Below, in pieces: positions 42,044 to 55,400 of a stretch of 64,000 nucleotides of DNA. The stretch is from Litoditis marina (Eukaryota; Nematoda; Chromadorea; Rhabditida; Rhabditidae): positions 16,047,879 through 16,111,878 of the forward strand of contig OZ038434.1 of NCBI GenBank assembly GCA_964036275.1, read 5' to 3'. A model generated the notes under the pieces. That model saw nothing but the letters and a program-made list of their open reading frames with translations. It ran no database searches and had not been told where the DNA came from. Position 1 is the stretch's first letter. The number at the start of each line of letters is the position of its first letter. Both the position numbers and the translations under genes were made by a program.

Positions 42044-45000
42044 CTAGCTCATCAACTCTTCCACAAATGCTATGGGCCTGTGATTTGGTCGTTTTATCAA
42101 GTGCAGTATGTGAATATCTTTTTCATTTTTCGTGGAATGTCCCAGACAATCGATTATTCCCAGCGCGGACGCGAACCGCGCCGGACCGTCCGAACCACTG
42201 AAAATCAAACATGTTGGATTGTTTGTAGATCAAGGAATGACATGAAACATGATCAAACCACAAGATTCTCATGTTTCACGTATTGTATGTGTTCTCTGAC
42301 AGGTTTTGTTCAAAATTCAAATGACTACTACTACAATTTTCACGGGCGAAATCTCGTGAAACTGTTATATCACCTAGTATGTCTGGTTAGAAATTGAGAG
42401 TTGGATTGTTATGTGTCTCGTATTATTAAGATTTATGAGAAGGACTATGTTCAGCTTTTTCTCAAAAAAGGTCTCGTGATCAACTTACAACTGCGCCAAA
42501 CAGTATGATAAGAGGGTTTGCGACATTTGAGTTTTCTCGGAGTCTAGTATTTTTTGGCCATCTTCAGACAACTCGGGAACACCTGCAACAATGAGAGCGT
42601 TCGATTAAGAGTTCACACCATGAATAATAGGGATTCAGAAAAGACTTGGCTGGGTTGAAAAGCTGAAAGACAGAAATGAAATTTTCACGGAATACACTGC
42701 CTGTCTAATGCAAAATCATTTGAATCATTCCTAAGAATGCAACGTGCAAAAGTGCAGGATCTCTGGTTTGTTTTGTTTCACATCACTATTAGATATGCCC
42801 CTAGTATAAACTCACTTGAATTACAAAGCATGAGTGCCTTCATCAGAATGTACTCTTTCCTTGTGATTTTGTTCCGCACCAGCAGTTGAATATTTCTCTG
42901 CTTCATGTTGTGGAACGGCATCAATACATTGGTCTCCCTGAAATAAATCAAATTGTGTCATTTTGTCTGTATGCACTTGTGATCTGTGACGATATTATGT
43001 AAAACGTATAGGTAGACTCCACAAGTACAATTGTTTGAACTACCTCCAATCGATAGTATGTTATTTCTACGCTTAATGCAAACTCTCCAAACTCCATTTT
43101 TGTGTTCACGTCCCTCGATAACTTCCGACATGAAACGTTCAATTTCGTTATTTCCAATGAGACTTGGAACCTCCAGGCCTCACTAAGTTGAAATTTTGAA
43201 AAAAAAAAACATTTCTAACTGATATTCAACCTAGTTACAAATGTGAACACTCCTAAGAAAACCAATGTTGACTCTGATAAACATTCGTTCGGATGATCAT
43301 TGGCACGCTACCACGATAATCTAAACCACTCGAACGAAATCGAACAGTTCTGCATGATTTTACAAAGTAGTCAGCTGTCTGCCATCCCAATTAACATAAT
43401 CGGGTATTTACTCAAATATGACTCACATAATGTGTGCCGGGATGTCGGTTCCATCGGGCATGATGTATTTATCAGACTTGTTCACGTACGAGAAAAAGGA
43501 CTGTGTTAGGTTGCAGCACATCACGCCGACTGTTCGCATCAGGGCCACCGAAAAATGAGTTGGTCAGAAAGTGAGCAGAATACCTACTTTCTCTGATTCA
43601 GTCTCTCACGCTTCACGTGACTACAAATTTCACTCAGAAATTCAGAACACCTGTCATGGCTGGCTGGCTGTCAATTACTAGTAATAACTGAAAATGAAAA
43701 CTTTCCAGAATGCATGAAAACTTTCCAGAATACATGCAGAGAGAACGCACAAAAACTGCTACAACTCACTCGATCGGAATGGGACAGTTTGTAGAAGAAG
43801 GGGAACGTCTTTGCGTACTCAACGGTTGTTAGTAAATCAAAGGCTAGCCAGTGTTTGAAGGTACTGGAAACAAAAACGTATTTTCGAGTTTGCTGTTATT
43901 GCGGGTATATTTCTGTGAACTTTTTCGTATCAATGTGGCATTTGATAGTTCACTTACGAAGCAAAACCTTTTTACAGATATGTAGATTGTAGACACAGCA
44001 TGCAGCTAATCAAATTGAGTATGCGTCATTCTTTTATTCGAAAAAAAAACACTCGTTACACAAACGATAAACTAATAAGAATTAAGTAGTTCTGACTATA
44101 ATGAAACAATTCATTTGATTAGTCTCAACCATAAAAACGAATGGGAAATAATTCAAACAAGATCATGATATCGCGCACATAAGTGAACAAATATGGCAAT
44201 GGGTACTACCTGATATTATCTGACCTATTTCTCAAAACATTTCATATTATAAATCAACGTTGGAAACTTCCAGAGTTAGCTCACGCGGTGTTCATGAGTC
44301 TCTCATGAGAAAAGAAAATGGATAGATCTCATCAGTTTACCGTTCAGGTGGAGCAAAGTAGACTGCTCAAAAAGTATTCGTAATAGAAATTTTAATTGAT
44401 ACCTGTTTGTATCCCAGGTGGTCGGTCGAGCAGCTCGAGCATTTGTTTTCGGCCAATCGGGCATCGGCTGAGAAGAAGACAAATGTTCAGGAAAAATGGT
44501 AAATTGGTTTTTCTAATCTGAATGTGTACGCTGTAAAAGCGACTGCCGAATCGGCTACAGAATCGGAGTAGGTTACGGAAAACTTCGATGAAATCGCTGA
44601 ACACAAAGGAATGAATGAATATGCTGGACAAAAAAACGTTTGAAAACAAATTTCATGCCAGAATGATTTTCGAAAAAACTCACTCCAACATTATCAGCAA
44701 TGTTCAAGGCGCAACTTTGTTGAATCAGTTGTTCAAGCGAAGGCATTGTGAACGGATCCGGATTATATCGGCAACATCGAAATTTATCTGACTGAAATTA
44801 GTTTCTATGACGAGCGAGGAGTGAACGAAGGTTTCGTTTACATTGTTTACAAAATGTATAACAACATCTGATTGCCCCCTTCTTCCCAAAATCAAATCAC
44901 ACTGTTCACGTGAATATTTTTACTCAGGGCTCGGAAATCGTTTCCGCGGGTTCGAAGAATGCGATTCCCGCGCGACACACTGCGTGTCCGAGGGAGACTA

Positions 45001-47589
45001 CGATATACAATCTACACTTTTCAAAAAATGTAGATTGGTGCAAGATCTCCGTCTAGATCATAATTTAGAGCTTTGAATCAACTTTCAAGTTCTGTTGAAT
45101 GATGTTGAAACAAAATTATTCAGAACTGCAAAGTTTGTTTTTCATTGAACTCTTTCATTGAACTCACTTACTGTCTACATACTGAAGTTTTATTTGGGCT
45201 GGCAATGGAAAAAGACTTCAACTAGCGTGAATTCGAAAATGTAGTGCAAAGTTGAGCACAGCGTTGAGAAAGTGAAATGATACAGTAAAGAAATTGATTG
45301 TTGGTCCTCGAAACAAAAAGATGAAAAATGAACAATAGTAAAATACCTTTATTTCGAGATACTCCAGTGAATCTATTAGTTTTTCCATTGCACATTCTAA
45401 CGACAAGAGACGAGCTGGAACCTGTAATTCTGATAACATCAAACACCACCACTGTAGATAACTTTAGTAAAACTAGAAACTGCAACACATTTTAATAGTT
45501 CTAATAAACTGTTTGTTCTGATGGCTTGTGAAAGGAGTGCCCAACTTGTTGAGACCCGTTGTGAAGCTTAACGTGATTGTGCGCCAAGGTAGATTTTAGC
45601 CAATTTACGGCCATTTTCGATACTCAACTGAAAACTTCGACTAACTGCATGTGATCTACGTAATTCCATAACTAAATTCTGTTTTGCACTTCACTCGGTC
45701 ATTTTGAATGATAAACTATTGCTAGAGAACAGAAACACTCACAACTTTCCTGTCCGACATGGCGGATTTCTCCGAATCCTTCGCCAATTTCCTTTTACCC
45801 AAAATCTCATCAACGAGACTGTTTGTTTCGTCGGTTAGATGAATAGCTGAATTATAAAATTTTCACACTTTGCATCTATACCGGAAATCGCATCTAAACC
45901 GGAAAAACATTGAGAGAAAAAGAAGTTAATTTCGTTGAGCATGTCGAATATGCTTGTTTTGGCGTGAGACTCACTCTCGTTCCGGTTTGAGTATTTTGTC
46001 TTTTTCAGATGTCCTACACCATTATCAAATACTCAGTAGCTATTCGTAAAAAACACTCACCAAGTGGATTCATACCAACCGCTACACATTGTTGGAACCG
46101 ACAAAATCGACAAAGACACCTCCTTTCTGGAAAGTAACGAAATTCTGTTAGATAAGAAACTTTAGGAACCAGAAAACATGGAGAAATCTCGAACTTTCGC
46201 CACATTCCAGAAACTTCCACTCACGTTTGGGCAACTCGGCGAAACATTTTCCGTCACTTTTGCAGCGATATCGTTTCTGGGCGAGCAGCGTCCTTCGAAA
46301 AAATGTCTTACATCCGTTACACGACGGAACCTGGAAAACCAGAATATGAGCGTAACCAAAACGAAGTTCACCCCGCCAACATATACACACTTGCTTTCGG
46401 TTTGATAGTTTGTTGTTTTTGTTGTCAATGTGAATAATATAGCTCACATCATAGTGGTAGCCAGTGGCGGAATCTCCGCATACTAGACATTCGGTCGGAC
46501 AGACATTCTTTGGCAATTCCTGCTTCACAGTCGGCTTCAGTTCGGTCAGAGATACCGGCGGGCACGAGTCTGGGACTTCCGGAGAACAGCTGAAATAATC
46601 ATAAAAACACAAATAATCATAGTTCAAGTATTTCAGGGCATTCAATACGACCTTTGTTATATTATATACATCGACATTGCTTTCAAACTACCAGAAAAAC
46701 TTCAGCTTCACTAGCAGCTCATTCTAAAATGACATGATGGTGTTATGCTCAATGCATTTCACCGTTGTATAACTAGACATTGAAAGGTTACAAAAATTTA
46801 ATTTCTATCAACAACCCCTTCCCCACTTCTCTTGTGGTTGGATAAATAGCTGGGCATATTCTATCACACATACCGCGTGATTGCGCTTCTATAAATGGCA
46901 ACTTTTAATCTGTGAAGCTTACATTTCGTGTTTGTCTACATGTACTAATTGTCATTCTGATGTATGCTGCTGCTGCCTGGCAACGCATTTCCATGCATTT
47001 ACGTGGGGATACTTTGCCATATACCCAAGTTTGATCACTGCTTCAATAAACATAAGATTGTTACATCAGAGAGCCATCCGAGCACACAAACCAGTTGTCC
47101 TATAGTGGTCGCCAACGGAATGGCGGGAGGGTACTCTATATCTCACTTTCCGCTGTGTACCCAAACACGTCTTCGATTCCAAAGTTTGCCCGTTATGTGC
47201 TCTAATTGCGCAGTGGTTAGCGCCCTGCTACGAATCTTTTGCTCGCAGGTTCGACTCCAGCGAGAGACAGAAATTTATAAATTTGACACATACCATAATA
47301 CTGTTGCCAGCGGTTGAAAATTAGCCTAACCTGATCAAATTGTAAATCGGAGACGACAATGAGTGTGAAGTTTCGAAAAAGGAATTGAAATGGGTACAAT
47401 CGGAAAAATGTATACATGTGTTCAAACCAAACATACATGTGTTCAAACCCTGTTCAATTCCCACCTTCCCTCCGATTGTGCGTAGTAGTTGTAGCTGGAA
47501 CTCATGGATGGGGTGTCGGAAGGTTGTTCCAATTTTATTCCACCCTCACAGATGGAGCCAAGGAAGGCATCAAAACATTGGGATGCCAT
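42044..47589 (-). CDS. N6: nuclear hormone receptor with a defective splice acceptor
   Basis: Exons (- strand order): 47465-47589, 46448-46589, 46225-46330, 46061-46126, 45743-45846, 45347-45421, 44684-44791, 44403-44467, 43770-43863, 43427-43548, 42816-42937, 42489-42582, 42044-42197 (TAG); 458 residues if all are joined. The N-terminus is MASQCFDAFLGSICEGGIKL; TATTCAG about 15 nt before the ATG is a likely trans-splice acceptor. The DBD covers about residues 76-147 (C76, C79, C93, C96; CNGCKTFFRRT; CKSDGKC; CLCRFCRFQQC; GMNPLG). Ligand-binding landmarks are YNPDPFTMPSLEQLI, PMPDWP, HWLAFDLLTTVEYAK, RKEYILMKALMLCNS and GSDGPARFASALG. The acceptor before exon 43427-43548 reads TTTTTCG|GTGGCC instead of CAG|GT, a one-base loss, so the gene may be mis-spliced, or the base may be a sequence error. 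Every other exon is open and in phase, which argues against old decay. A SINE-like copy lies in intron 1. Confidence 0.82.
47100..47284 (+). repeat. tRNA-derived SINE-like element, copy 2
   Basis: This is the best copy of the family. It has an A box (GCGCAGTGGTTAGCGC) and a perfect B box (GGTTCGACTCC) spaced as in a tRNA, preceded by a segment with TCTCACTTTCCGCTGTGTAC and followed by AGACAGAAATTTATAAATTT. It lies in N6 intron 1, antisense to the gene. Confidence 0.65.
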
Positions 47590-48544
47590 TAAAACCAGAT
47601 CTTCTGAATATCCAAATTTAGGGATGCAAATTGAATTGTTCATTGATTAGTTTAATTTAACGAAGATAAGACCATAATTACACGCACATGCAAGGTGGAA
47701 ATCTATCATTTGTCCGAATATTAGGGGCAGTGATTTTTGGAACTAAATATTTCTCCCGCTAATGTAGGTTTATAGGTTTATAATGAAGATTATCATGATA
47801 TCAAAAAGAGCATAATGAACCCATTATCTTGTTTCTGACAAAAAAATTCCTTGGCGACAGAGAGAGGTTCACATAATGCTGTTTAGGAACAAAAGAAAAT
47901 GGTTCCTTGTCGCGTCGTCATAACACATAACTTGGAAAAGAGGTGTAAAAACGCACAGCAAATTAGCTGAGAACAGAAATATGACATGAGTGAAAACGGT
48001 TTTTTTTTAATTTCGGATCTCTGCTGTCTATAAACCGGCTGGATTTGAAAAGTTGTTATTCGTGTTTGTTGTTGCGAAAGTTGTTTCCGTTCTCGCTCGA
48101 AATGAAGAATGAAAACGAATCTTGGCAGAAAATATCAGATTACGAGCACAAAATGAGCAAGCGTTGATACCCAGAGGTGATAACCAAATTATAGAAACCA
48201 ATGACTGAAATAAACCCCGAACAAACGATTGAACTAGGCTGGGGAAAAACAACTTACAAATCGAAATGAGTCAATGGGATATTGGAACGTGTTAACGACA
48301 CAGAGCAACACCAGATAAGGACAATCTGGGAAGTGGGACATCCAAGAGCAAAATGAGTGCACAGCTGAGTTGGCTGAAATAACAGGGGTGACTGTCAACG
48401 AGCACTGTTTCAATTCTCTATGAGAAAAATGAATGCGTATATTCTCATACGAGCCGGTGAACAACCGAACAACGAAGAGAACACAGCCATGAAAAAAATG
48501 TCAAATATTCACATATTTCACATATTTATTCATTCACTTGGTTT

Positions 48545-48900
48545 CGTTCCGAGGCGGTGATCATCATACATATCACAGATCTTTGTAGCAGCAGCTTCTT
48601 CTGAGGTCTTGGTCCCTTTCCTTCATAGAAGACTTCATGGTGGACTATCGAATGCTCTTATGGCATTGATCCCGTGACATGCGAGAAACTTCTTGGAGGG
48701 AGGGGTGAGAGAACTGCTTGTGAAACATGCATTCCTGTTGGGAATACGGACCAGCGATTCCCAGTCGCGCGTGGCCCGGGTTTTCCTTCACGTCCATCAA
48801 CCCGGATACCTGAATGGACACGTAGTGTGGGGATCTTGGAAACAGGGCAACGAAGAGAGACTCCGTCTACCAACCAGTAGGAACTAGACCATGATGGAAA
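48545..48900. other. GC-rich island, possible gene fragment
   Basis: It is clearly richer in G+C than its surroundings and open in more than one frame on both strands. On the - strand a frame reads VSGLMDVKENPGHARLGIAG and continues after a CAG acceptor-like site; a further frame to the left contains EEAAATKICDMYDDHRLG before a stop. No ATG-to-stop gene with consistent splice sites could be built, and no family was recognised. It may be a decayed or captured coding fragment. Confidence 0.25.
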
Positions 48901-49865
48901 ACTACGAAAACGGTTTAACAATGCAACAAATACTAACGTTTTATCTATTAATCGTTTCTGAAATCTGATTCGTGTACTCCAATTAACGTTTACAGTATTG
49001 CATACCAACTTCCGAAGAACGAATAACTTTAACGAATAACGAACGAAGAAGAATAACTTTGCAACGAGGAAGTTCCGCGTAGGCTATGAGGAATTCACTA
49101 CAAAATACGTATGTTCAAAGTCTGGAGAATACGAGAAGAGTGCGTATTATAGTTCACATCTTTCCTACTGGTATTATTGTATACCACATTCAATTTCAAC
49201 CTTTCGGTGACGGTTTGACAATGCAACCAATCTTCAACCAAGCCTGATTTTTTAGACAATCATTGGAGCGAAGTTTGAGTTAGAGTATTGGTTACTGGCA
49301 GGATAAGAGAGCGAAGTTTGTGTTATCATACTGTAGTAATCTCAATAGAATTGAGAATACTATACATCGATGGCGAATTAAATGTTCACGCAAAACGTGG
49401 AGAAAGAGAACCATTGCTCATTTACGACGTTACCGGTTCATGCTGTTAATGTTTAACGTAGTTATAGTTCGTTTCACCAATCGATGACTTTCTACAGTAA
49501 TCTTTCGAAAATTCAAACGCATTTATCTAGTCAACAAACAGGATTTAAGATTCACTGTTTTCTATGCTTTTAGTATCCAAAGTGGAAAACGAAATCACAA
49601 AGTTTAAACAATGTACAACACCTACAAGATATGATAAAATCACTTAAAAGTTAAGTGATTTTATTATAATCTTACTGTAGAGGGCTATTGTTCCGTGAAA
49701 CAGACTATAACATGTGACTAGGAGTGTTATCAATGTTTTGAGTGAGAGCTTACAGAGCAAAGTTCCTACCTATTGCATCTTTCGAACATATATATCATGA
49801 GTACATAGTGAAGATTTACTTATACTCAATTTTATTATAGGAAACGGTCTACTGGCAAAGTTGAT

Positions 49866-50126
49866 GTGGATATCAAGATAGGAGAAAACATGTCGGAGGA
49901 AGTTTATCATCGTAACGATCTCTTCAACGGAGGCGATGGGATTCGAGTTGCAGTTTATATCTCAAATACGGCAGTATACTTGCGAGATGTTCAGAACAGG
50001 TTGAAGATGCGCGTTAATTTCAACGAGATCGAGCTACAAACACAGTGGTACCGAACAACACAGCTTGCTACATCTCTTTTAAAAGTTTTGAGTTCCGGCC
50101 TTTATATTATAATAACTAGAATGTAA
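49866..50126 (+). CDS. Unidentified 86-codon open frame, doubtful
   Basis: An open frame on the + strand extends a little upstream to an acceptor-like TTATTATAG at about 49840 and ends at TAA. The translation is polar and protein-like (GENMSEEVYHRNDLFNGGDG; FNEIELQTQWYRTT), and an in-frame ATG lies 27 nt in. No partner exon with a matching donor was found. It could be an exon of an unmodelled gene, a gene relic, or chance. Confidence 0.25.
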   Translation: MDIKIGENMSEEVYHRNDLFNGGDGIRVAVYISNTAVYLRDVQNRLKMRVNFNEIELQTQWYRTTQLATSLLKVLSSGLYIIITRM

Positions 50127-50167
50127 CTAGATAATCAAGGAAGTAAAATTGCACAGTTGGGTGAGAA

Positions 50168-50279
50168 TGACGTCATATTTGAAATTAACTATGTATATTT
50201 AGAGTTTCGAGTGATAATAGACAGGCCATAGATCGGACTGTCGCGATAAATCGATTGTACACGTACGAAACTCCGCCCA
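50168..50279 (-). promoter_or_regulatory. Conserved upstream island of N6
   Basis: TGACGTCA (50168-50175) and ATCGATTGTACACGTACGAA followed by ACTCCGCCC (to 50279) match the islands of N3-N5. Here the E-box core reads CACGTA, not CACGTG. The island is 2.66 kb before the N6 ATG. Confidence 0.45.
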
Positions 50280-52463
50280 AAACACGCGGAAGCCAAGGTA
50301 CACAATTGAGAGATAGGTAGACTCACACACACTTTTCAGAGAACAAAGACCAAGAAAAAGTGTTCATGAAACAACTTTCCTCATTATTTGTAGTAGACAT
50401 CTTTTTTTCGCACAGTTGCGAGTGAATCCATCTCATTTGAACAAAAGTAAAAACATACATTTTTCACAAATAAACTACATAGTTGCGAGCGACATAGAAT
50501 AATGGTCAAGGACAGAAACCAACCGCGAATCAATACCAACGTATTTATTAATATTTCTTCCACTCTTGATGCGTCTCCGAATGTCTTATTTGTAACAAAA
50601 GTTTAGTTAAACGACCGAGATGGATGTAAACAGTTGAAACTGTTAATCAGAAAACAGAAGAGCTTTTTTCAAATAATTGTGAGCAAAAATGTTCCATCGA
50701 AATGAAGCAATGAACATCGCAGATTGCACATATTTTATTCACTAATCACTTAAGAAAGTTTAGGTGAGAAGAAATGTTCCTTCTACACCCACGCAGAAAT
50801 AAAATTTCATAGAACAAAGCTGGAGGCAAATATTTGAGCAGTGATATCACGCAAACATCAGAAACGATTGGATGTGGCCCACATCATTCCTGAGGCTTCT
50901 ACTGATACACTGGAGTTGTTTTATCACTGGTTTCTCATGAGATTTCTTAACAGGAAATCGGAATCGAAAGCCAACAACGTTGTTTGTTGTGTTTAAAATA
51001 GAGTTACGTTATTAGAACACACTAGAAGTTGTGCCTTCGTATTCTAGGAGCCTCAGTAGCAATAACACGATTCATATTTGTACACTTCTCTCGCCCTCAC
51101 TCTCACAACCACACCACAAACATGCTAATATATTTCATCAACTACGTTAAAAATCTATGGTGAGTTCGAGTTTTCCTGGTTTTCTTGCTCTCCATTATGA
51201 AAAATGAATTCGGGAAACATTAGACCAGAAGGTACTGAACAACTGTGTCAATATTAATATTCAATGAGCACAAATGAGAATGATAACTGCTTTCATGGGG
51301 AATGAATATATCCTGGTCTATAGTGTTGTCTTCATATGTAGCACCTATTCCAAATTAAAATTTGTACACGGAATCGAGCTGGCACTAGTACTAGTAAATA
51401 TACTATTCTTGCAGAGTTGCACTTTGTTGAACTCTCGAAGCAAGCCTGATCGGTGTATGACCCTCTATCACGCTGTGTTTGTACTTTGATCGCGTAGCTT
51501 TTCGCTAAATCAATATCGAGATCAAACATCAACAACATTAACAACAACAACGTGTTGGTCACTCTCTATAAAATATATTTTACAATGCTACATAGCGTTT
51601 TCGGCACCAGGTAGTGGTTAAATGAACATTGTTCTGTTCTGCGTTTATTGTCGGACAAAGAATAAGACGGTTATCACCACTACACGTGACGAATTGCAAG
51701 TCAGTCGACAGTTGAGTCAATAATATTGACTTGAAGTAGTTCTGATTACGTTATTGCAATAAAACCCGATAATTATACATAAAATAGAGCGGACGTCACC
51801 AACGATTCGAGTGCTTATTGGTAGATTTAGTGACCCTAGAGGGATTTCAATACAAACTATGAAGCATGAGACAATAGCTCTTCCAGCTGAAAAATCTTTT
51901 GAAAAATCTATCTGACTTCACGTTTATAACTTCGTTTACTAAACCGCGTATTCTTCGTTGTGTTCAGACACATTAATGAAACATACGTAACATAATAAGT
52001 TAGGATATTTATGAAAAAAGGAAAAAAAAACAGATTAACAACATGCATGTGTGTAAAAGGAACACCACAATCTTTAGATTTATCATCTCATACTATATAC
52101 ATGAATAAAAATAAAACTTTCTATCGAACCCGTGTAACAGAATACAAATCGAACAATAAGCGGCCAATAGCGTTTGCAAAGTAACAATCAGGTTACAGCG
52201 AATCAAACGGAAATAACGAGAACAAAAGTATGCTTATATACTGATAACTTAAAATGCATCAATAAGCTAGATGACGGCTGAATTGAAGCATGAAGAATAT
52301 TAACAAGTCTACTGAGCTCTGATTCAATCTTTCTCAATAGTCATTTGTTTTTGAAACCGAGTCGGAAAAATGGTGTTTTTTGGGATAAATATTTTTCGAT
52401 AGTTTTTTTCTGTTTTCCCCGTGAAAAAAGTTCGTGTGAATACATCTCCATAACAACGTGATG

Positions 52464-55400
52464 TCAGCTTAGCAACTCAGTCACATATGCAATTTCTTTC
52501 TGACTTTTGTTCATAATTTGTAGGAGCAGATGGAAATCCTTTTCGAACTTCACCACATGGGTCAAGGTGTCGACCAGAGCCAGTGTAGAGGCGTACCTAG
52601 CTGGTCCGGCGGTACCACTGAAGTACAAACAATACAAACAAAGAAACTAATATCGATCAAAGACCAGATTGGAATTTTCTTTGAACAGGTTCACCCAGTT
52701 TCCGAAAAAAATGTCAAAGAGTATCCAAAAGGAAGCCGAAAGTGCAACAGGCTTCGTTTGAATTCTCCGTGATGGTTTTCTGACGCGCCAGGATTGTTCA
52801 AAACAGTTGTAAATGTCTCCACGTTGAAAAAAGAATAACCTGTACGAATCCGATTTGGCCCTACCCACGAGTAACCTCACGACTTATTTAACAAACCAAC
52901 AATATCGAGAGTTTAATGATCACAATTTGGCAAGGCAATAGGAGCAGAGAGTATTTGACAGTCGAAGTTTCTCCATTGTGAGCAACTGAACAGCGTTAGA
53001 AGATAGGTCGGGCACACCTGGAAAACGGAATATACAAAACGTGCACAAATTTTGGAAGAACCATATTTATGTGTTACTATTGCACACGGGGCTGCACGCT
53101 ACCTTTTCCATCAGCTGAGAGTCATACTGAAAGAATGAAAAAATAACTATAGTTGTACGATTGATTGTTTTGCCTCGTAATTTCTGAACGAGCTTTCGAG
53201 AACGAAAAACTTTTATTATCTTCGATTTGAAACCGAGATTGTCACTTGAACAGTTTTTCTTTTTTTGCGAATAAAAATGATTTTCAGTTCGAGTAGTTTT
53301 CACACTGCTGATGTAGATAAGTAACCTACATTGAGGAATTTCAGAAAAAAGACTCACTCGGATTGCAGAGCATTATTGCCTTGAGTAAAACATATTCCTC
53401 CTTAGTCAATTTGTTTCGGATGAGTGGCTCAATTGCTCGTGTTTTTGCCTGTTCGAACGCCGACCCTGTCGCACCGAGCCTGAAAAAGACAGATGTTTTA
53501 TTGTTCTACTTTGTAAATGGAATATATTGTTCAGTGGTTATGCAATGTTTCAGCTTGGGCCGTAGTCCGTAGGGTTGTGGAGGATGGGAAGAACTTGAAC
53601 GGAATGTGACTAACAAGTTCGCAATCTCCAGCGGCAAGCGGCAGTTGCGCAGTCATAAACATGGCGCACTCGCGACAATGTGCGATTTAGCGGAGTATGT
53701 ACAGGAGTAGATTGGTATCGAACTTCCGTTTGAGATAGACGTTGCGTTCTGCACATCTTCGAATACTTACAAAACCGAAAAACCCGCACAATTGAAAAAA
53801 AACATACCCTGGAAGTGGCGAGAACATTTTTGTCTCGTCTGGATGAACTATCACATTTGATTTATTCGCATAAGAGAAGAAGGCCTGCGTCAGGTTCATA
53901 CACATCAGAGCACTAGATTTCAGAAGTAGCACCTGGAAATTCGCTTTAAAGTCGATTGAACTATGTACACCAATTCAGCCAGACGGTAGACAACATTTTG
54001 ATAAAAAGTGTTATTAATTATAGCTAGTGATATAAATTGTTGACATAAAACTAGTGACATAAAATACTTCTGTTCAAATATAAGAACCTAATGTGTTTAC
54101 TTATATTACGCCGATTTCGCAAGAGAATAGTAAGAACGCCTTGTTCAACGTTTAATGACAGAACACATACTCTTGATGAGGCTCCATAGTTTCCTATTGG
54201 AATTTGAGTAACTTTTTTGAGTCAATAACAGCTGAGCTAAAGACAAAATGATTGCGTAGGAGGGTTATTGGAGGATCCCACAGCTTTCTTTCTAATGGCA
54301 ATATACCTCACCTGCGCACAGCAACAAATCAAAGAGTTGTGGATAATAATCGTTGATCCTTCTTCATCTAATAACATATTCCACAGCGCACCTGTGTGTT
54401 TTTGATCTACAATATTGCTCATCTGCTGGCAGATAATCTACGATCACTCGCACCGCTTTCTCGATGATTTTATGTCTTTGTTGTGCAAATCTATACCAAC
54501 CTTATCACTCGGGTCTAGCTTGTTGAAAAAGAAGAACGTTTTCGAATACTCCACAGTCAGAAGGAGATCGAATGTGAACCAGTCTTTCCTTGAACTGACA
54601 AAGAATTCATACTAAACGGAACAATTCTCGTATTAGTTGTAATTACACCTTAACATCAGCATTTTCTAATACACACACTTACATCGTTGTTCTTCTCAAC
54701 AGCGTCTTGTTTTTACCCGTGTACAAACTTTCCATTAGCGTTCGTGAAACACATCACAAACATAAACTTATTAAGTTTTTTGCAAGATTTTTAAGTTTCA
54801 CCTAAACCGATAGTTTCAGAAAACAGAGATGTTTTTCCCCTCATTGAGTGTATGTAATTCACCTGTTCTCTTCCCATTTTGGAGGAGCAGACAGGTTCGG
54901 CAAAGGCCAGTCAGGCATTGGCTGAAAGCGAGATTATCGTCTGATAGATGACCGACATGATCGAGCGATATGACGCTCTATCAAAGTGTATATGTGTTAC
55001 TATCACGAACTAGGAGTAACAGTTTTTCAGAACGACCCTACCGTTGATTTTCCCGTTGTAACTTGCCGCAAAACACGCTATAATTTAAACATTTTGACCC
55101 GAACGCAAAAAGATCAAACCACAACACGATGGGATAAAATACACACCGTATCGGCTCGCTTGGATAAGAGAGCATTTTTTCGGACGTTTTCTGGTACTCT
55201 CCTGTGCGAACAATACCGAGTAGAGATTAGTTTGCTTACAATATTTCTGTCGCCTCAGTTAGATTCTCATTTCTGAAATGGTGCGTCGCACAAAATACAA
55301 ACAAATGAGCATCTCGGATGGAACAATGCGCAACAGTGAAAACTTGGAATGTGACCTTTTTACATGTTTGTATTTCATTTAAAAAACTCACTTTGACGTT

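Larger units (their letters stand above)
47590..52463. other. Intergenic region between N7 and N6
   Basis: This is the largest gap (4.9 kb). It contains a GC-rich segment open in several frames (48660-48900), a + strand open frame (49866-50126), and a copy of the promoter island (50250-50279). The rest is AT-rich with no recognised feature. Confidence 0.5.
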
